A stretch of DNA of 64,000 nucleotides, taken from positions 248,001 through 312,000 of the forward strand of contig JBJMQS010000057.1 in the NCBI GenBank assembly GCA_045802605.1. The letters are read 5' to 3'. Shown here in pieces: positions 1 through 8,290 of the stretch. Position numbers and translations under genes: made by a program. Origin of the DNA: JBJMQS01 sp045802605. Lineage in GTDB: Bacteria > Planctomycetota > Planctomycetia > Gemmatales > Gemmataceae. Under the pieces are notes generated by a model, which was not told the DNA's origin, did not search any database, and saw only the letters and a program-made list of their open reading frames with translations. Position 1 is the first letter of the stretch, and each line of letters begins with the position of its first letter.

Positions 1-1153
1 TCCGCGCATCCAGAGCTGGCGCGCCGAGGTCCACAATCGCCTCGGCGTTTTCATGGCTGGAATATCCATTGGAATAGGCCGCGGTATTCCCGCCGAGGCC
101 ACCAAGTCCGGTGACCGCGGAATTGGGGGCAGAATCGGCCGCATCTCCGTTGAGTGCGTCGGATTCCAATCGATAGCGCGGCAGGCCATCGCCGAAAATC
201 GCCGTTCCTTCATCAGGCGAGACTTTCGGTATCCGGTCGGTAACCGGCGCTTCATCCCAGGCTTCGTTTTCTATCCACCCGGCGTCGTCTGCTTCCGAAA
301 TCACCGGTTGCGCCGATACAACTTCGCTGGCCACGTTGGCGGCCAGCGCCGCGATAAATGCCGCGCAGGTCGGGAAGCGCTTCGACGGGTCCTTCGCGAG
401 TGCCTTTGCGACGATGGGCCGATCAGGCTCCGGAATCATGGATAAGTCCGGAAGCGAGTGCATATGCAACATCGCCAGTTGCCGCATATTTTTTGCGGCG
501 AACGGTCGGCGATTCGACAACAGCTCGCAATACACGATCGCGAGGCTGTATTGATCACTGTGTTTGGAAATGGAGTCCGTGAACGTCTCAGGAGCGGAAT
601 AGATGGGAGAGAAAACCCCGCCTAATAGACCGGGAATATTTTGACGATCCAGATGTTTGACCAGCCCGAAGTCCGCGACCTTCACTCGATCGGCGATCAA
701 GAACAGATTGCGGGGTTTGACGTCAAGATGCTGGAGATTATGTCGTTCGATGAGATGATCGAGTCCATCAGCGGCGTCGCGCATGTAGCGAAGCACATCT
801 CCCCGAGGCACTCCGGGTGCACCGCGTCCCAAAAATTCCTTGAGCAAATCATGTAGGCTTTTGTCCGCCAGTTCCATGACAATGGCGAGCTCGTCGCCAA
901 TTACCTCAATGCGATCCATCGACAAGATGAAAGGATGCCTGACATCCTTGACTTTCATCAGCGCCTTCTGCTCCTGTTCAGCGCGAAAGTCTCCGTCGTC
1001 GGAATTCAGGCTGCCAAAGACAAACTTGATCGCCTTGTCGATGCCGCCGGGGGCGATGCACTTCCAGACTTCGCCAAATCCTCCCGAACCGATGGGGGCA
1101 ACCAGGCGATAGCCCGGGATCGGTTCAGCATCTGGTTCACGAAGCCAACTCAT
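1..1153 (-). CDS. Hanks-type serine/threonine protein kinase (3' end beyond the left edge)
   Basis: The reading frame is open from an ATG at 1153-1151 to base 1 with no stop, so only the first 384 or so residues are visible. I translated it by hand on the minus strand. The kinase core is complete: glycine loop GSGGFGEV at residues 22-29, AIK lysine K43, an acidic helix with E59/E61, catalytic loop HLDVKPRN at 142-149 (Asp144, Lys146, Asn149), DFG at 161-163, and a YSAPE segment after it. The catalytic loop is of the HLD rather than HRD type. After the kinase domain comes an Ala/Gly/Ser-rich acidic linker, as often seen before a C-terminal sensor or membrane segment, but that part lies outside. 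The substrate is unknown. It is probably cytoplasmic at the N-terminus, and the gene is divergent from the small lipoprotein gene at 1410. Confidence 0.9.
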   Translation of the reverse strand, partial: MSWLREPDAEPIPGYRLVAPIGSGGFGEVWKCIAPGGIDKAIKFVFGSLNSDDGDFRAEQEQKALMKVKDVRHPFILSMDRIEVIGDELAIVMELADKSLHDLLKEFLGRGAPGVPRGDVLRYMRDAADGLDHLIERHNLQHLDVKPRNLFLIADRVKVADFGLVKHLDRQNIPGLLGGVFSPIYSAPETFTDSISKHSDQYSLAIVYCELLSNRRPFAAKNMRQLAMLHMHSLPDLSMIPEPDRPIVAKALAKDPSKRFPTCAAFIAALAANVASEVVSAQPVISEADDAGWIENEAWDEAPVTDRIPKVSPDEGTAIFGDGLPRYRLESDALNGDAADSAPNSAVTGLGGLGGNTAAYSNGYSSHENAEAIVDLGAPALDAR

Positions 1154-1409
1154 GGCGATTTGGTCCCGAGACCACCGCACGCACCATTCGGCGCGCAACG
1201 CGACTCGCCGAACTCTAGGTCCGATTTTGCCGGTTGTCCAATCGCGTTGGATTCGCTTACCCCAACGGCGCCAACTCGCTAACAGGAGTGTTGCGCACTT
1301 CCCTTGCAACGCGACGCCCAAGCCATGAGGGCCGCGAGTTTTCTTCAAGTCGATCTGCCATTCTTCGAATGAAGACGGTTGAATGGAGCGACTTCAGGAG
1401 ACCCACATC

Positions 1410-1601
1410 ATGTTTCGCAACTTGCTGATGCTCTCGGTATTCGCTTCCGTCCTGTGCGCGATAGGTTGCTCCCACCCGCGTAGCTGCTGCCGCCCTGCTC
1501 AACCAGCGGCCGCTTGCTGCCCCGCGCCGGGCTGTGGCCCTTCGGGAACTGTGTTGAATCCACCTGTGGCGACGACTGCCCCGGTTTACCCAACGCAGTG
1601 A
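1410..1601 (+). CDS. Small Cys-rich lipoprotein
   Basis: This 63-residue protein starts at ATG 1410, preceded by CAGGAG at 1395-1400 at good spacing. An in-frame ATG 27 bp upstream lacks such a site. The N-terminus is a short hydrophobic signal (LLMLSVFASVLCAIGC) ending in a lipobox-like AIGC, so the mature protein would be lipid-anchored from Cys20. The rest is short and rich in Cys and Pro, with CC pairs. I recognise no family. Similar short Cys-rich exported proteins occur at 1842, 28906 and 62725 in this window. Confidence 0.7.
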   Translation: MFRNLLMLSVFASVLCAIGCSHPRSCCRPAQPAAACCPAPGCGPSGTVLNPPVATTAPVYPTQ

Positions 1602-1841
1602 TCGCAGGCGCGTCACACTTTAGTTGACTAGATTAGCTTCGCTTCTTTACTTCATCGAGCGAACTCGCACAGCTTGCATAAAGCTCGGGCGAGCACGATT
1701 GCGCCCCCAACCAAATCCAAATAATATTTGAACTCACATTTCGCCGCGTCATATTTGCAACGGACTGGCCGTGGCTCGACCGCGCCGTTGCTCGTTACTA
1801 GGCGCGCACATTCGCCACATCTGACCAGAATGGAGGCTGCC

Positions 1842-2177
1842 ATGCGACGTCGATTCACTGCTCTATTGTTTTTGATCGCCATCCCGTTGCTCAGTAGTAG
1901 CGGTTGCTGTTGGTGCGGCGGTTGCTGCAACAGCTGCGGGCCCGGCTACCGTCTGTTTTGGCGCCCGTACATGTTTGGCAACTGTGGCGGCTGCGGTAGC
2001 TGTTCGAGTTGTGGAGAAGCTGGTTGCACCTCGTGTTACCAAGGCGCTGCTGCGGGGCAGATGATGACTCCTCCGCCGCCGGCCTACGGACCCGGCGCGC
2101 CGATGCCGAATCCCCCCACGGCCGAGAAGACTGCGATGGCAAATACGACCACCATTCCGACTCGGATTATTCGCTAG
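1842..2177 (+). CDS. Cys/Gly-rich exported protein, probable lipoprotein
   Basis: This 111-residue protein starts at ATG 1842, with GGAGG at 1832-1836 just upstream. The N-terminus is MRRR followed by a hydrophobic stretch ending SSSGCC, a likely lipoprotein signal. The next 45 residues contain more than a dozen Cys in CC, CxxC and CGGC patterns, and the C-terminal half is rich in Pro, Ala and Thr. Nothing matches a known catalytic domain. The Cys clusters could bind metal or form disulfides in the periplasm; this is inference. The gene overlaps the 3' end of tsaB, on the other strand, by 11 bp. Confidence 0.7.
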   Translation: MRRRFTALLFLIAIPLLSSSGCCWCGGCCNSCGPGYRLFWRPYMFGNCGGCGSCSSCGEAGCTSCYQGAAAGQMMTPPPPAYGPGAPMPNPPTAEKTAMANTTTIPTRIIR

Positions 2178-2865
2178 CCGACTGCCGGGAATCCCAGATT
2201 TGTTCGGCAGAGCTCACGGTCGTATAGAGCGGTTCGATGCTGTAGGGGTCGGCCAACTGCCCCGTATCGACTCGCCGAAGAGATTGAGCGAGCAAGTCCT
2301 CCAAGCGTGGCTCCCAAGGCGCATCCGTTAATCGCGGTGCGTCTGGGTGCGCGCGCTGCAATTTTTCGAGGCCCGGCCCGCACAACGGCAAATCCGACGC
2401 CGCGAGTCTTTCCGTGTCTTTTGCAGCAATGGCGCGTACGTCGCGGCGGGTATAGATGCCCGCCTCATCGCGCTCAAAGTCCATTGTCAACCAACCATTC
2501 AACTGAAAATCAACAATCGCGCGAAAACTGATTCCGAACCTCGATCCGCGCTGAAAAATTAGGTCGAACGTATCGACCGCAACGAGGCGGGCGCCTATCG
2601 TGCAGGCCAAGGCTTTGACCGTTGCTAAGGCGACGCGGATACCCGTAAAACTTCCAGGCCCAATGTTAATCCCAATGGCCGAGAGCTCCCAGACATCAAG
2701 TCCGGCTTCATTGAGGAGATCGCGCAACTTTCGACTTAGGTCCCTAGCATGGCCTCTGTGGGGGTCCATGACTCTTTGAGCGATGAGAGAATTACCATGG
2801 GACAGCCCCACCATACCTGTGCGTGTGGACGTATCGATCAGTGCCAGAAGGTGTCGATCAGTCAC
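2167..2865 (-). CDS. tsaB: TsaB, tRNA threonylcarbamoyladenosine biosynthesis protein
   Basis: This 232-residue protein has the length of TsaB (YeaZ), the non-catalytic partner of TsaD that is needed for the t6A modification at position 37 of tRNAs reading ANN codons. It starts with the ASKHA fold signature (LLALIDTSTRTGMVGL) and carries the family motif NIGPGSFTGIRVALATVKAL at about residues 66-85. The C-terminal part is less conserved, as usual. No tsaD, tsaC or tsaE lies beside it. It is divergent from the RNase H gene at 2942, with 76 bp between them. Confidence 0.9.
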   Translation of the reverse strand: MTDRHLLALIDTSTRTGMVGLSHGNSLIAQRVMDPHRGHARDLSRKLRDLLNEAGLDVWELSAIGINIGPGSFTGIRVALATVKALACTIGARLVAVDTFDLIFQRGSRFGISFRAIVDFQLNGWLTMDFERDEAGIYTRRDVRAIAAKDTERLAASDLPLCGPGLEKLQRAHPDAPRLTDAPWEPRLEDLLAQSLRRVDTGQLADPYSIEPLYTTVSSAEQIWDSRQSASE

Positions 2866-2941
2866 ATTGCCTCAGTTGACGGAGACGCCCGCCGGTCTTA
2901 GCATGTTCGCCTGAGTTGCCTCATCGGCCCAGGCGCATTTC

Positions 2942-3556
2942 ATGGCACACGATCACCTCACGATTTTCACGGATGGCGCGTCGCGCGGCAACCCCGGGCC
3001 CGCCGCGGTCTCCTTCGTCATTCAACGAGAAGGCAAACCCGACATCACGTATGGCGAGACCATTGGCCTCAATACTAACAACTTTGCGGAATACACGGCG
3101 ATGATCCGCGCTCTGGCGGCGGCTAAGCCGTTGAAACCAAAGAGCATTCGGTTGCACAGTGATAGCGAGCTGATGGTTAAGCAACTCCGGGGCGAATATC
3201 GAGTTAAACATCCCGATATTCAGACGCTTTATCAAGAAGCTCAAGAATTGATTGACGCTTTTCCGCGGGTGGAGTTCGTTCATATTCCCCGATGGCAGAA
3301 CGCGCAGGCAGATCAGCTTTGCAATGACGCTCTCGATGGCCGTGCAAGCACTCCTCACTTCGCCGAAGACAAAGAAGCTGAACTGCCTCCCACATCAACG
3401 CCTGAGACCGCCGAGATTTTGCAGCTTCTCTCGTCGGTCCGCGCGCAGTGGGCCCGCGGCACCGGGCCAGATGTTGAGGCGGTCTGGGAAGAACTGCTGG
3501 GACTTTTGAAGCGGCACAAATTGCTTAAGACACGTCGAACAAAGTCTTCGCGGTAA
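2942..3556 (+). CDS. Ribonuclease HI family protein with C-terminal extension
   Basis: The first 140 residues or so form an RNase H fold: FTDGASRGNPGPA holds the first catalytic Asp, NNFAEYTAMI the Glu, LHSDSELMVKQL the second Asp, and WQNAQADQLCNDAL the last acidic position. This is the short type lacking the basic protrusion of E. coli RnhA, as in archaeal and Bacillus YpdQ-like enzymes. The remaining 65 residues or so are charged and helical, ending in a Lys/Arg-rich tail. The expected role is hydrolysis of RNA in RNA:DNA hybrids. A second RNase H-type gene (RNase HII-like) lies at 40611. The start at ATG 2942 is the first in frame. Confidence 0.85.
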   Translation: MAHDHLTIFTDGASRGNPGPAAVSFVIQREGKPDITYGETIGLNTNNFAEYTAMIRALAAAKPLKPKSIRLHSDSELMVKQLRGEYRVKHPDIQTLYQEAQELIDAFPRVEFVHIPRWQNAQADQLCNDALDGRASTPHFAEDKEAELPPTSTPETAEILQLLSSVRAQWARGTGPDVEAVWEELLGLLKRHKLLKTRRTKSSR

Positions 3557-3645
3557 ACCATAGTTGGCAGTGTTCGTCGAAACTTCAATTATTTGCGGTT
3601 GACATCATTTAGACGCCTCGCTATCAGCCTCGACATTGGATTGCA

Positions 3646-3711
3646 GACTTCGCGCAAAGAGGGCTACCGCCTTCAGTCTTCGGACTGAGCACAGCCGTTT
3701 GCGATAAAGTC
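3646..3711 (+). ncRNA. Structured leader RNA upstream of the pilus secretin gene (family not recognised)
   Basis: The sequence folds into one long interrupted hairpin. The pairs are 3646-3650 with 3707-3711 (GACTT/AAGTC), 3653-3658 with 3698-3703 (CGCAAA/TTTGCG), 3662-3665 with 3693-3696 (GGCT/AGCC), and 3673-3678 with 3683-3688 (TCAGTC/GACTGA) capped by a TTCG tetraloop. Two more small hairpins follow: GTCG/CGAC at 3709-3719, which overlaps the last bases of the outer stem, and GCCT-GGGG-AGGC near 3725-3736. It lies in the 287-bp gap before the secretin start at 3844. A UUCG loop and nested helices favour a real RNA structure, but I cannot assign a riboswitch class. I compared it with the c-di-GMP-I consensus from memory and the motifs do not match. 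Confidence 0.45.
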
Positions 3712-3843
3712 GAATCGACTGAGCCTGGGGAGGCTTGGCTCGAAATCCAGCCGACGAACGGATGGCAACAGCCAAATGTTGGTCGGGGAATCGGATGGTG
3801 TCTGCGAAAGTGGGCCACGTTCGATCCGGGGGAAAGGGATTCC

Positions 3844-5778
3844 ATGCGTCACAGACCCAATCAGCGCCAGCGGCTCCTTGCCCGCCCGTGGCTGCGATTG
3901 AGCGTTTGTCTGGGAGTTGCAGTTGTCACTGCGCTGGGTTCACCCGGCAAAGTGGCTGCGCAATCTCAGCCAACCCCTCCTGCTTCGTCAAATGGCTGGA
4001 CCAACGAAGAACCGCCGAAGGCCGACATACCGCTGCCTCCACCGAAACCACTCGATCCTCCACCTCATTGGATGACAAATCATCCCAAGAACCCCGGCAA
4101 TGACCGGGTCTTGGGCACAGCACCGAAGCCGACGGCTGAAACAGCCGCCAAACTGAAGACCTACATCCAGGGAATGGTTGATCCCGAGGCGAATCTCACG
4201 CTGATTCAGAATCAGTCGCGGCTGTTGATGCTGAAAGAAACACCAAAGCGCATTCAGATCGCGAACGAAGGGATTGCTGAGTACAACTTTATCGGCAAAG
4301 ACCAGCTCTTGCTCATGGGCCGCGGCGTCGGCACCACCCAGATGACTTTCTGGTTCCCGGATCCCAAAGATCCGAGCAAGGAAGAAATTCTCTCCTACTA
4401 CGTGAGCGTTCTGCCGGACACGTCCGAAAAAGAACGCCTCATGCGGTCCTACAAAGCGCTCCAAGACGAAATCAATTGTGCCCTGCCCGACAGCGTGATT
4501 TGCCTGCATCTGGTCGGCGACAAGGTCGTCGTTACCGGGCAAGCCAAAGACATGGCCCAAGCCCAGAAGATCATTCAGATCATTCGCTCCAACGCGCAAG
4601 CGCCTGGTGGCGGTGGCGGTCGAAACCGTCAGGCCGGCAACAGTCGGCTGCCGACGGATCGCTCAACACCGGATCACAATCCGAATGATCCGACTGACAC
4701 GCAGGGCCAACCGCTCGTCCCTGGCACTGAGACCTTCGTGGTCGAGGGTGTCAATTGGCTCATCAACATGATTACGATCCCCGGTGAGCAGACGGTCAAC
4801 CTCAAGGTGACCATCGCCGAGGTGAATCGGGCCGCATCGCGCAGTATAGGTCTGAATTTCACTGTGCTTAACAAACAGGGCCAAGGCGTCTTCGCCCAAG
4901 CGACCGGCAGCCTTGCGACCGGCGGTCAAGCGCAGCAGACTGGTCTCGGTGGGGCTATGACTGCGGGAAGTTGCGTGCCGGTATGTCCGGGCATTGTCGT
5001 CGGAAATGGTGGGTTTAACAATCTGCCGGCCATGATCGACAATGGACAAGTCAACCTTGCGATCAGCGCCATGCGTAATCTCAACTACGCCAAGCTTTTG
5101 GCGGAGCCCACTTTGGCCGTGATCAATGGGCATACTGCGAATTTCCACGCTGGTGGTGAGTATCCGGTTCCGGAGTTGACCAGCGCCAATAACAATGGCA
5201 ACACGCTGCAGGGCTTCGCATTCAAGCCCTATGGCGTAAATGTCTCATTTACTCCGTACGTAACTGATCGCGATCGAATCCGCCTGGAAATCGATGCGAA
5301 TATCACGGCTCTCAGCAATATCACCAGCACCTCTGGCCTGGGTGGTGCACAGGTTCAGGGCTTCAATGCTCGGCGACTCCGTACCACAGTCGACCTCCGT
5401 GATGGCCAGACACTCGCGGCCGCCGGCCTCATCCAAAACGACTGGACCGGCGAAGCTCACCGCGTTCCGCTGTTCGGCGATCTGCCAGTGATTGGCCGGT
5501 TAGCTGGGTTCGATCATGTGTCCGCGGGTGAACAGGAACTTGTGATTCTTGTTACGCCAGAGCTGACGCATCCGATCGATTGCAAAACAAAGCTGCCGCT
5601 GCCTGGCTCGGACATGTTTGAGCCGACGGATATCGAGTATTACTTGCTCGGCCGGCTCGAAAGCCATCGCAACATCGACTTCCGCAGTCCGATCATGACC
5701 GATTGGCAGCGGCTGAGAAACTACCGAAATTTTGAAACGCAGTTCATCATGGGACCGTCGGGGTACACGGTGCCATGA
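3844..5778 (+). CDS. Pilus-type secretin (CpaC/RcpA family)
   Basis: This 644-residue outer-membrane secretin belongs to the Tad/Flp pilus or type II secretion class. It has a cleavable signal near residues 18-40 (ending KVAAQ) and a Pro-rich linker. A pilus-formation N-terminal domain lies at about 115-195, a BON-like domain (VICLHLVGDKVVVTGQAKD) at about 218-250 and a Gly/Asn-rich linker to about 295. The secretin core runs at about 315-585, with the signatures LAEPTLAVINGHTANFHAGG and VPLFGDLPVIGRLAGF and the final ELVILVTPELTHPI. The start codon follows GGGGGAAAGGG. It is followed by two lipoprotein genes that probably complete the assembly unit, and preceded by the structured leader at 3646. 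No pilin, ATPase or TadB/C gene is in the window, so the rest of the machine is elsewhere. Confidence 0.9.
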   Translation: MRHRPNQRQRLLARPWLRLSVCLGVAVVTALGSPGKVAAQSQPTPPASSNGWTNEEPPKADIPLPPPKPLDPPPHWMTNHPKNPGNDRVLGTAPKPTAETAAKLKTYIQGMVDPEANLTLIQNQSRLLMLKETPKRIQIANEGIAEYNFIGKDQLLLMGRGVGTTQMTFWFPDPKDPSKEEILSYYVSVLPDTSEKERLMRSYKALQDEINCALPDSVICLHLVGDKVVVTGQAKDMAQAQKIIQIIRSNAQAPGGGGGRNRQAGNSRLPTDRSTPDHNPNDPTDTQGQPLVPGTETFVVEGVNWLINMITIPGEQTVNLKVTIAEVNRAASRSIGLNFTVLNKQGQGVFAQATGSLATGGQAQQTGLGGAMTAGSCVPVCPGIVVGNGGFNNLPAMIDNGQVNLAISAMRNLNYAKLLAEPTLAVINGHTANFHAGGEYPVPELTSANNNGNTLQGFAFKPYGVNVSFTPYVTDRDRIRLEIDANITALSNITSTSGLGGAQVQGFNARRLRTTVDLRDGQTLAAAGLIQNDWTGEAHRVPLFGDLPVIGRLAGFDHVSAGEQELVILVTPELTHPIDCKTKLPLPGSDMFEPTDIEYYLLGRLESHRNIDFRSPIMTDWQRLRNYRNFETQFIMGPSGYTVP

Positions 5779-5870
5779 TGTGGATGAATCGGTCGACAGT
5801 GCGAAAGTAGAAGCCGGGTTATGCACTCAAAGCTTTTGCTTCACACTTCGTCAGCCGCGGGGGCAGTCCG

Positions 5871-6569
5871 ATGGGGCCGAAATATCTAAGAGGCGTGCGC
5901 CGCCGATTGACCGGAGGGGGCTTAGTCCTCGTCGGTTTGCTCGCCGGTTGCGGTCTCGACAGCGGCTCCGTTCGCGGCATGCACTCCGGAGAGGCGAAGG
6001 ACATCGGAACGTGGCCGCCGCCAAATGGCAGCTACCTGTATCGCTGGAAAGAGGAACAAGACAACCGCGCCGAAGCGAGTGACTTTACCATCTTCCTAAC
6101 CGAATGGTACATGGGCGGCACGGATCTTGGACCGTATGGCCTGCACCACTTGGGCGACATTGCCAAGCGCTTGCCAACCGTGCGCTTCCCGGTGGTCATC
6201 GAACCACATCTCGACACAAATTTGAACGAAAAGCGTCGTGAGCTGGTAGTCCAGGTTTTGACCAACCAAGGATTCGCGGATGCTGAATCGCGCGTTGTGA
6301 TTGCCTTCCCGCAAGCTGAATTCATGTATGGCGAAGAGGGCGTTGTTACATTCAACCAGATGCTATTTGGCGGAAACAATGGCCGGGGCCGTGGTGGATA
6401 CAACAATCAAAACGGCGGTATGGGCGGTTACGGCGGCGGATTTGGCGGCAGTGGCTACGGCACACACTTCGGAAGTGCTGGCTACGGCGGAAGCGGCCTC
6501 GTGCCATATGGCGGCGGCGGTGGCTACGGCGGTGGATACGGTCGTGGCGGCGGCTCGCTCGATTACTAG
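5871..6569 (+). CDS. Lipoprotein with Gly-rich tail, in the pilus cluster
   Basis: This 232-residue protein has a basic N-terminus and a hydrophobic run ending LLAGCGL, a clear lipobox. Residues 95-155 or so (VVIEPHLDTNLNEKRREL, then LVVQVLTNQGFADAESRVVI) recall the OmpA-like or CpaD type of periplasmic domain in which sister strands and a QVL helix alternate; this likeness is only by eye. From about residue 165 to the end it is low-complexity Gly/Tyr/Asn (GGYGGG repeats). Its place between the secretin and a TadD-like TPR lipoprotein suggests a pilotin or CpaD-like partner of the secretin. Confidence 0.7.
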   Translation: MGPKYLRGVRRRLTGGGLVLVGLLAGCGLDSGSVRGMHSGEAKDIGTWPPPNGSYLYRWKEEQDNRAEASDFTIFLTEWYMGGTDLGPYGLHHLGDIAKRLPTVRFPVVIEPHLDTNLNEKRRELVVQVLTNQGFADAESRVVIAFPQAEFMYGEEGVVTFNQMLFGGNNGRGRGGYNNQNGGMGGYGGGFGGSGYGTHFGSAGYGGSGLVPYGGGGGYGGGYGRGGGSLDY

Positions 6570-6587
6570 GCAGATGGAGGCTTCAGG

Positions 6588-7436
6588 ATGAAGCGGACTT
6601 TAATTCACTGCTTCGTCGGCATGACCTTGATCGCGCCCTGCGCCGGCTGCTTCTCGATCTTCAATGAATCTTTGCTGCCGGACTCGCCGACGCAGATGTT
6701 GCAAAAACCGCTGACAACTGGCGACTCGCTTCCATCGAAAAAGAGCGGCGAGATTTGTCTGACGCTCGCGATCGATTTGGAGAAACAGGGCCATCTCGAG
6801 GAGGCCGCCGTCGAATATGACCGCGCTCGGTCCTTCGATTCAAAATCGGCGAAAGTTGCGGCGCGACGGCTGGGAGTCATTTACGATCAGGCCGGCAACG
6901 AACGCAAGGCTCTCGCAGAGTTTGATGAAGCTCTGAAAATGTCGCCCAAAGATCCTGATCTGCTGAACGACGTCGGCTATTGCCATTACAACCGTGGCCG
7001 CTGGTCAAAGGCCGAGAGTTATTTCCGACAAGCCTTGGCGATCAGTCCTCATCACGAGCGGGCCAATATTAACCTCGGCTTGGCACTGGCCCAGCAAGAC
7101 AAGTTTGACGAGAGTATGCAGGCCTTTGCCAAAGTGAACACTCCAGCCCAGGCCAAAGCCAACGTCGCCTTCGTGCTCGCGAGCAAGGGCAAGCGTGAAG
7201 AAGCGATGCAGGCCTATCGCGATGCTCTGCGTGCCGAGCCGGGCCTAGTCGCGGCTCAGCAGGCTTTGGTGGCCTTGGAGAACGGCGGCAAAGTGAATTT
7301 GCCGAAACTCGTTCCGAACAACCCGCAGGAAACCACAGCAGCCAAGCCTCAAGTTCCTTCCTGTGCGGCAGGCAGTTGCCCCACGAGCGAACCGGCTCCT
7401 GATATGAGCCCGGTTTCCATTGGGCCTCGGCGGTAA
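6588..7436 (+). CDS. TPR lipoprotein (TadD-like)
   Basis: This 282-residue protein has a signal peptide and the lipobox APCAGC. Three to four tetratricopeptide repeats follow at about residues 55-220, with typical spacing (for example LLNDVGYCHYNRGRWSKAES and ANINLGLALAQQDKFDES), then a Pro/Ala-rich tail with a CAAGSC motif. Tad pilus loci encode a TPR lipoprotein, TadD, so the same role in pilus assembly is likely here. The start follows GGAGG 18 bp after the preceding stop, so the two genes are co-transcribed. Confidence 0.8.
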   Translation: MKRTLIHCFVGMTLIAPCAGCFSIFNESLLPDSPTQMLQKPLTTGDSLPSKKSGEICLTLAIDLEKQGHLEEAAVEYDRARSFDSKSAKVAARRLGVIYDQAGNERKALAEFDEALKMSPKDPDLLNDVGYCHYNRGRWSKAESYFRQALAISPHHERANINLGLALAQQDKFDESMQAFAKVNTPAQAKANVAFVLASKGKREEAMQAYRDALRAEPGLVAAQQALVALENGGKVNLPKLVPNNPQETTAAKPQVPSCAAGSCPTSEPAPDMSPVSIGPRR

Positions 7437-7494
7437 CGGGCTTACTGAGTCAGTTCATTTGCCTCGCGCCGGGAAATGTCGCTACAAAATCGGT

Positions 7495-8256
7495 ATGAAA
7501 CAGGCCGAGCTTCTCGCATTGTTGCAGCAGGTTCGTGACGGCGATCTCAATCCAGCTTCAGCACTCGAGCGAATCTTGCCAGCGGCGTCGTTCGACTTCG
7601 CCACGATTGACTTGGAACGGCAAAAGAGATGTGGCTTTCCGGAGGTCGTTTTCGCCGAGGGCAAGACGTGCGAATGGCTCCTGGGAGCGGTCGGCGCCAT
7701 TCATGGCGCGAATCAGGATTGCTTGGCGACACGCGTTAACGACGACCAAGCAGTGGATTTGAGAACGGCGTATCCATCCGCGAATCAAGATCGGTTGGCT
7801 CGGACGTTCTGGCTACCGATTGGACCGCGTATACAAGTCTCCGGACAGGTTGCTGTCATTACCGCAGGAACTAGCGATTTGCCAGTCGCGAAAGAGGCTC
7901 AAAACACCGCCGACGCGATCGGAGCGAAGACTGTTCTAATCGCTGATGTGGGCGTCGCAGGCTTGCACCGGCTCTTGCGCCGGATTGATGAAATTCGCGG
8001 TGCTGACGCCATCGTGGTCGTTGCTGGCATGGACGGCGCTCTGCCCAGTGTCGTCGGCGGACTCGTCGCTTGCCCGGTGATCGCCGTGCCAACCTCGACG
8101 GGTTACGGCACCGCGTTCGGCGGCTTGGCCGCCCTTTTGACCATGCTTAATGCATGTGCGGCCAATGTGGTTACGGTCAACATCGATGCTGGATTCAAGG
8201 CTGGGTTCGTGGCTGCGATGATCGCAAGAGGCAAAAACAAAACGGGCGGCGACTAA
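7495..8256 (+). CDS. larB: LarB, pyridinium-3,5-biscarboxylate mononucleotide synthase family
   Basis: This 253-residue protein starts at ATG 7495; the upstream in-frame codons encode no conserved sequence. The N-terminal half has the LarB signature (SALERIL and FPEVVFAEGKT). The C-terminal half is a PurE-like domain (VITAGTSDLPVAKEA, VVVAGMDGALPSVVGGLV, PVIAVPTSTGYG). LarB carboxylates and hydrolyses nicotinic acid adenine dinucleotide in the first step of the nickel-pincer nucleotide cofactor pathway, and LarE and LarC act later. Neither of those, nor a LarA racemase, is in the window. The gene ends in an inverted repeat (8244-8267). Confidence 0.9.
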   Translation: MKQAELLALLQQVRDGDLNPASALERILPAASFDFATIDLERQKRCGFPEVVFAEGKTCEWLLGAVGAIHGANQDCLATRVNDDQAVDLRTAYPSANQDRLARTFWLPIGPRIQVSGQVAVITAGTSDLPVAKEAQNTADAIGAKTVLIADVGVAGLHRLLRRIDEIRGADAIVVVAGMDGALPSVVGGLVACPVIAVPTSTGYGTAFGGLAALLTMLNACAANVVTVNIDAGFKAGFVAAMIARGKNKTGGD

Positions 8257-8267
8257 GGTCGCCGCCC
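8244..8267. terminator. Inverted repeat between convergent genes
   Basis: The arms GGGCGGCGAC (8244-8253) and GTCGCCGCCC (8258-8267) pair perfectly over 10 bp around the loop TAAG, which holds the larB stop codon. There is no T-run on either side, so termination is plausible but not certain. Confidence 0.5.
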
Positions 8268-8290
8268 GCCTCGCGAGTCTAACTTCCCAC

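Noticed and set aside
3646..3740. c-di-GMP-I riboswitch before the secretin
   Set aside because: The conserved CACGCACAGGGCAAACC and GACGCAAAGCC blocks are not present in order; reported instead as an unassigned structured RNA.
3988..4599. 203-residue open frame on the minus strand under the secretin
   Set aside because: Antisense to a well-supported secretin gene, and its sequence shows no domain.
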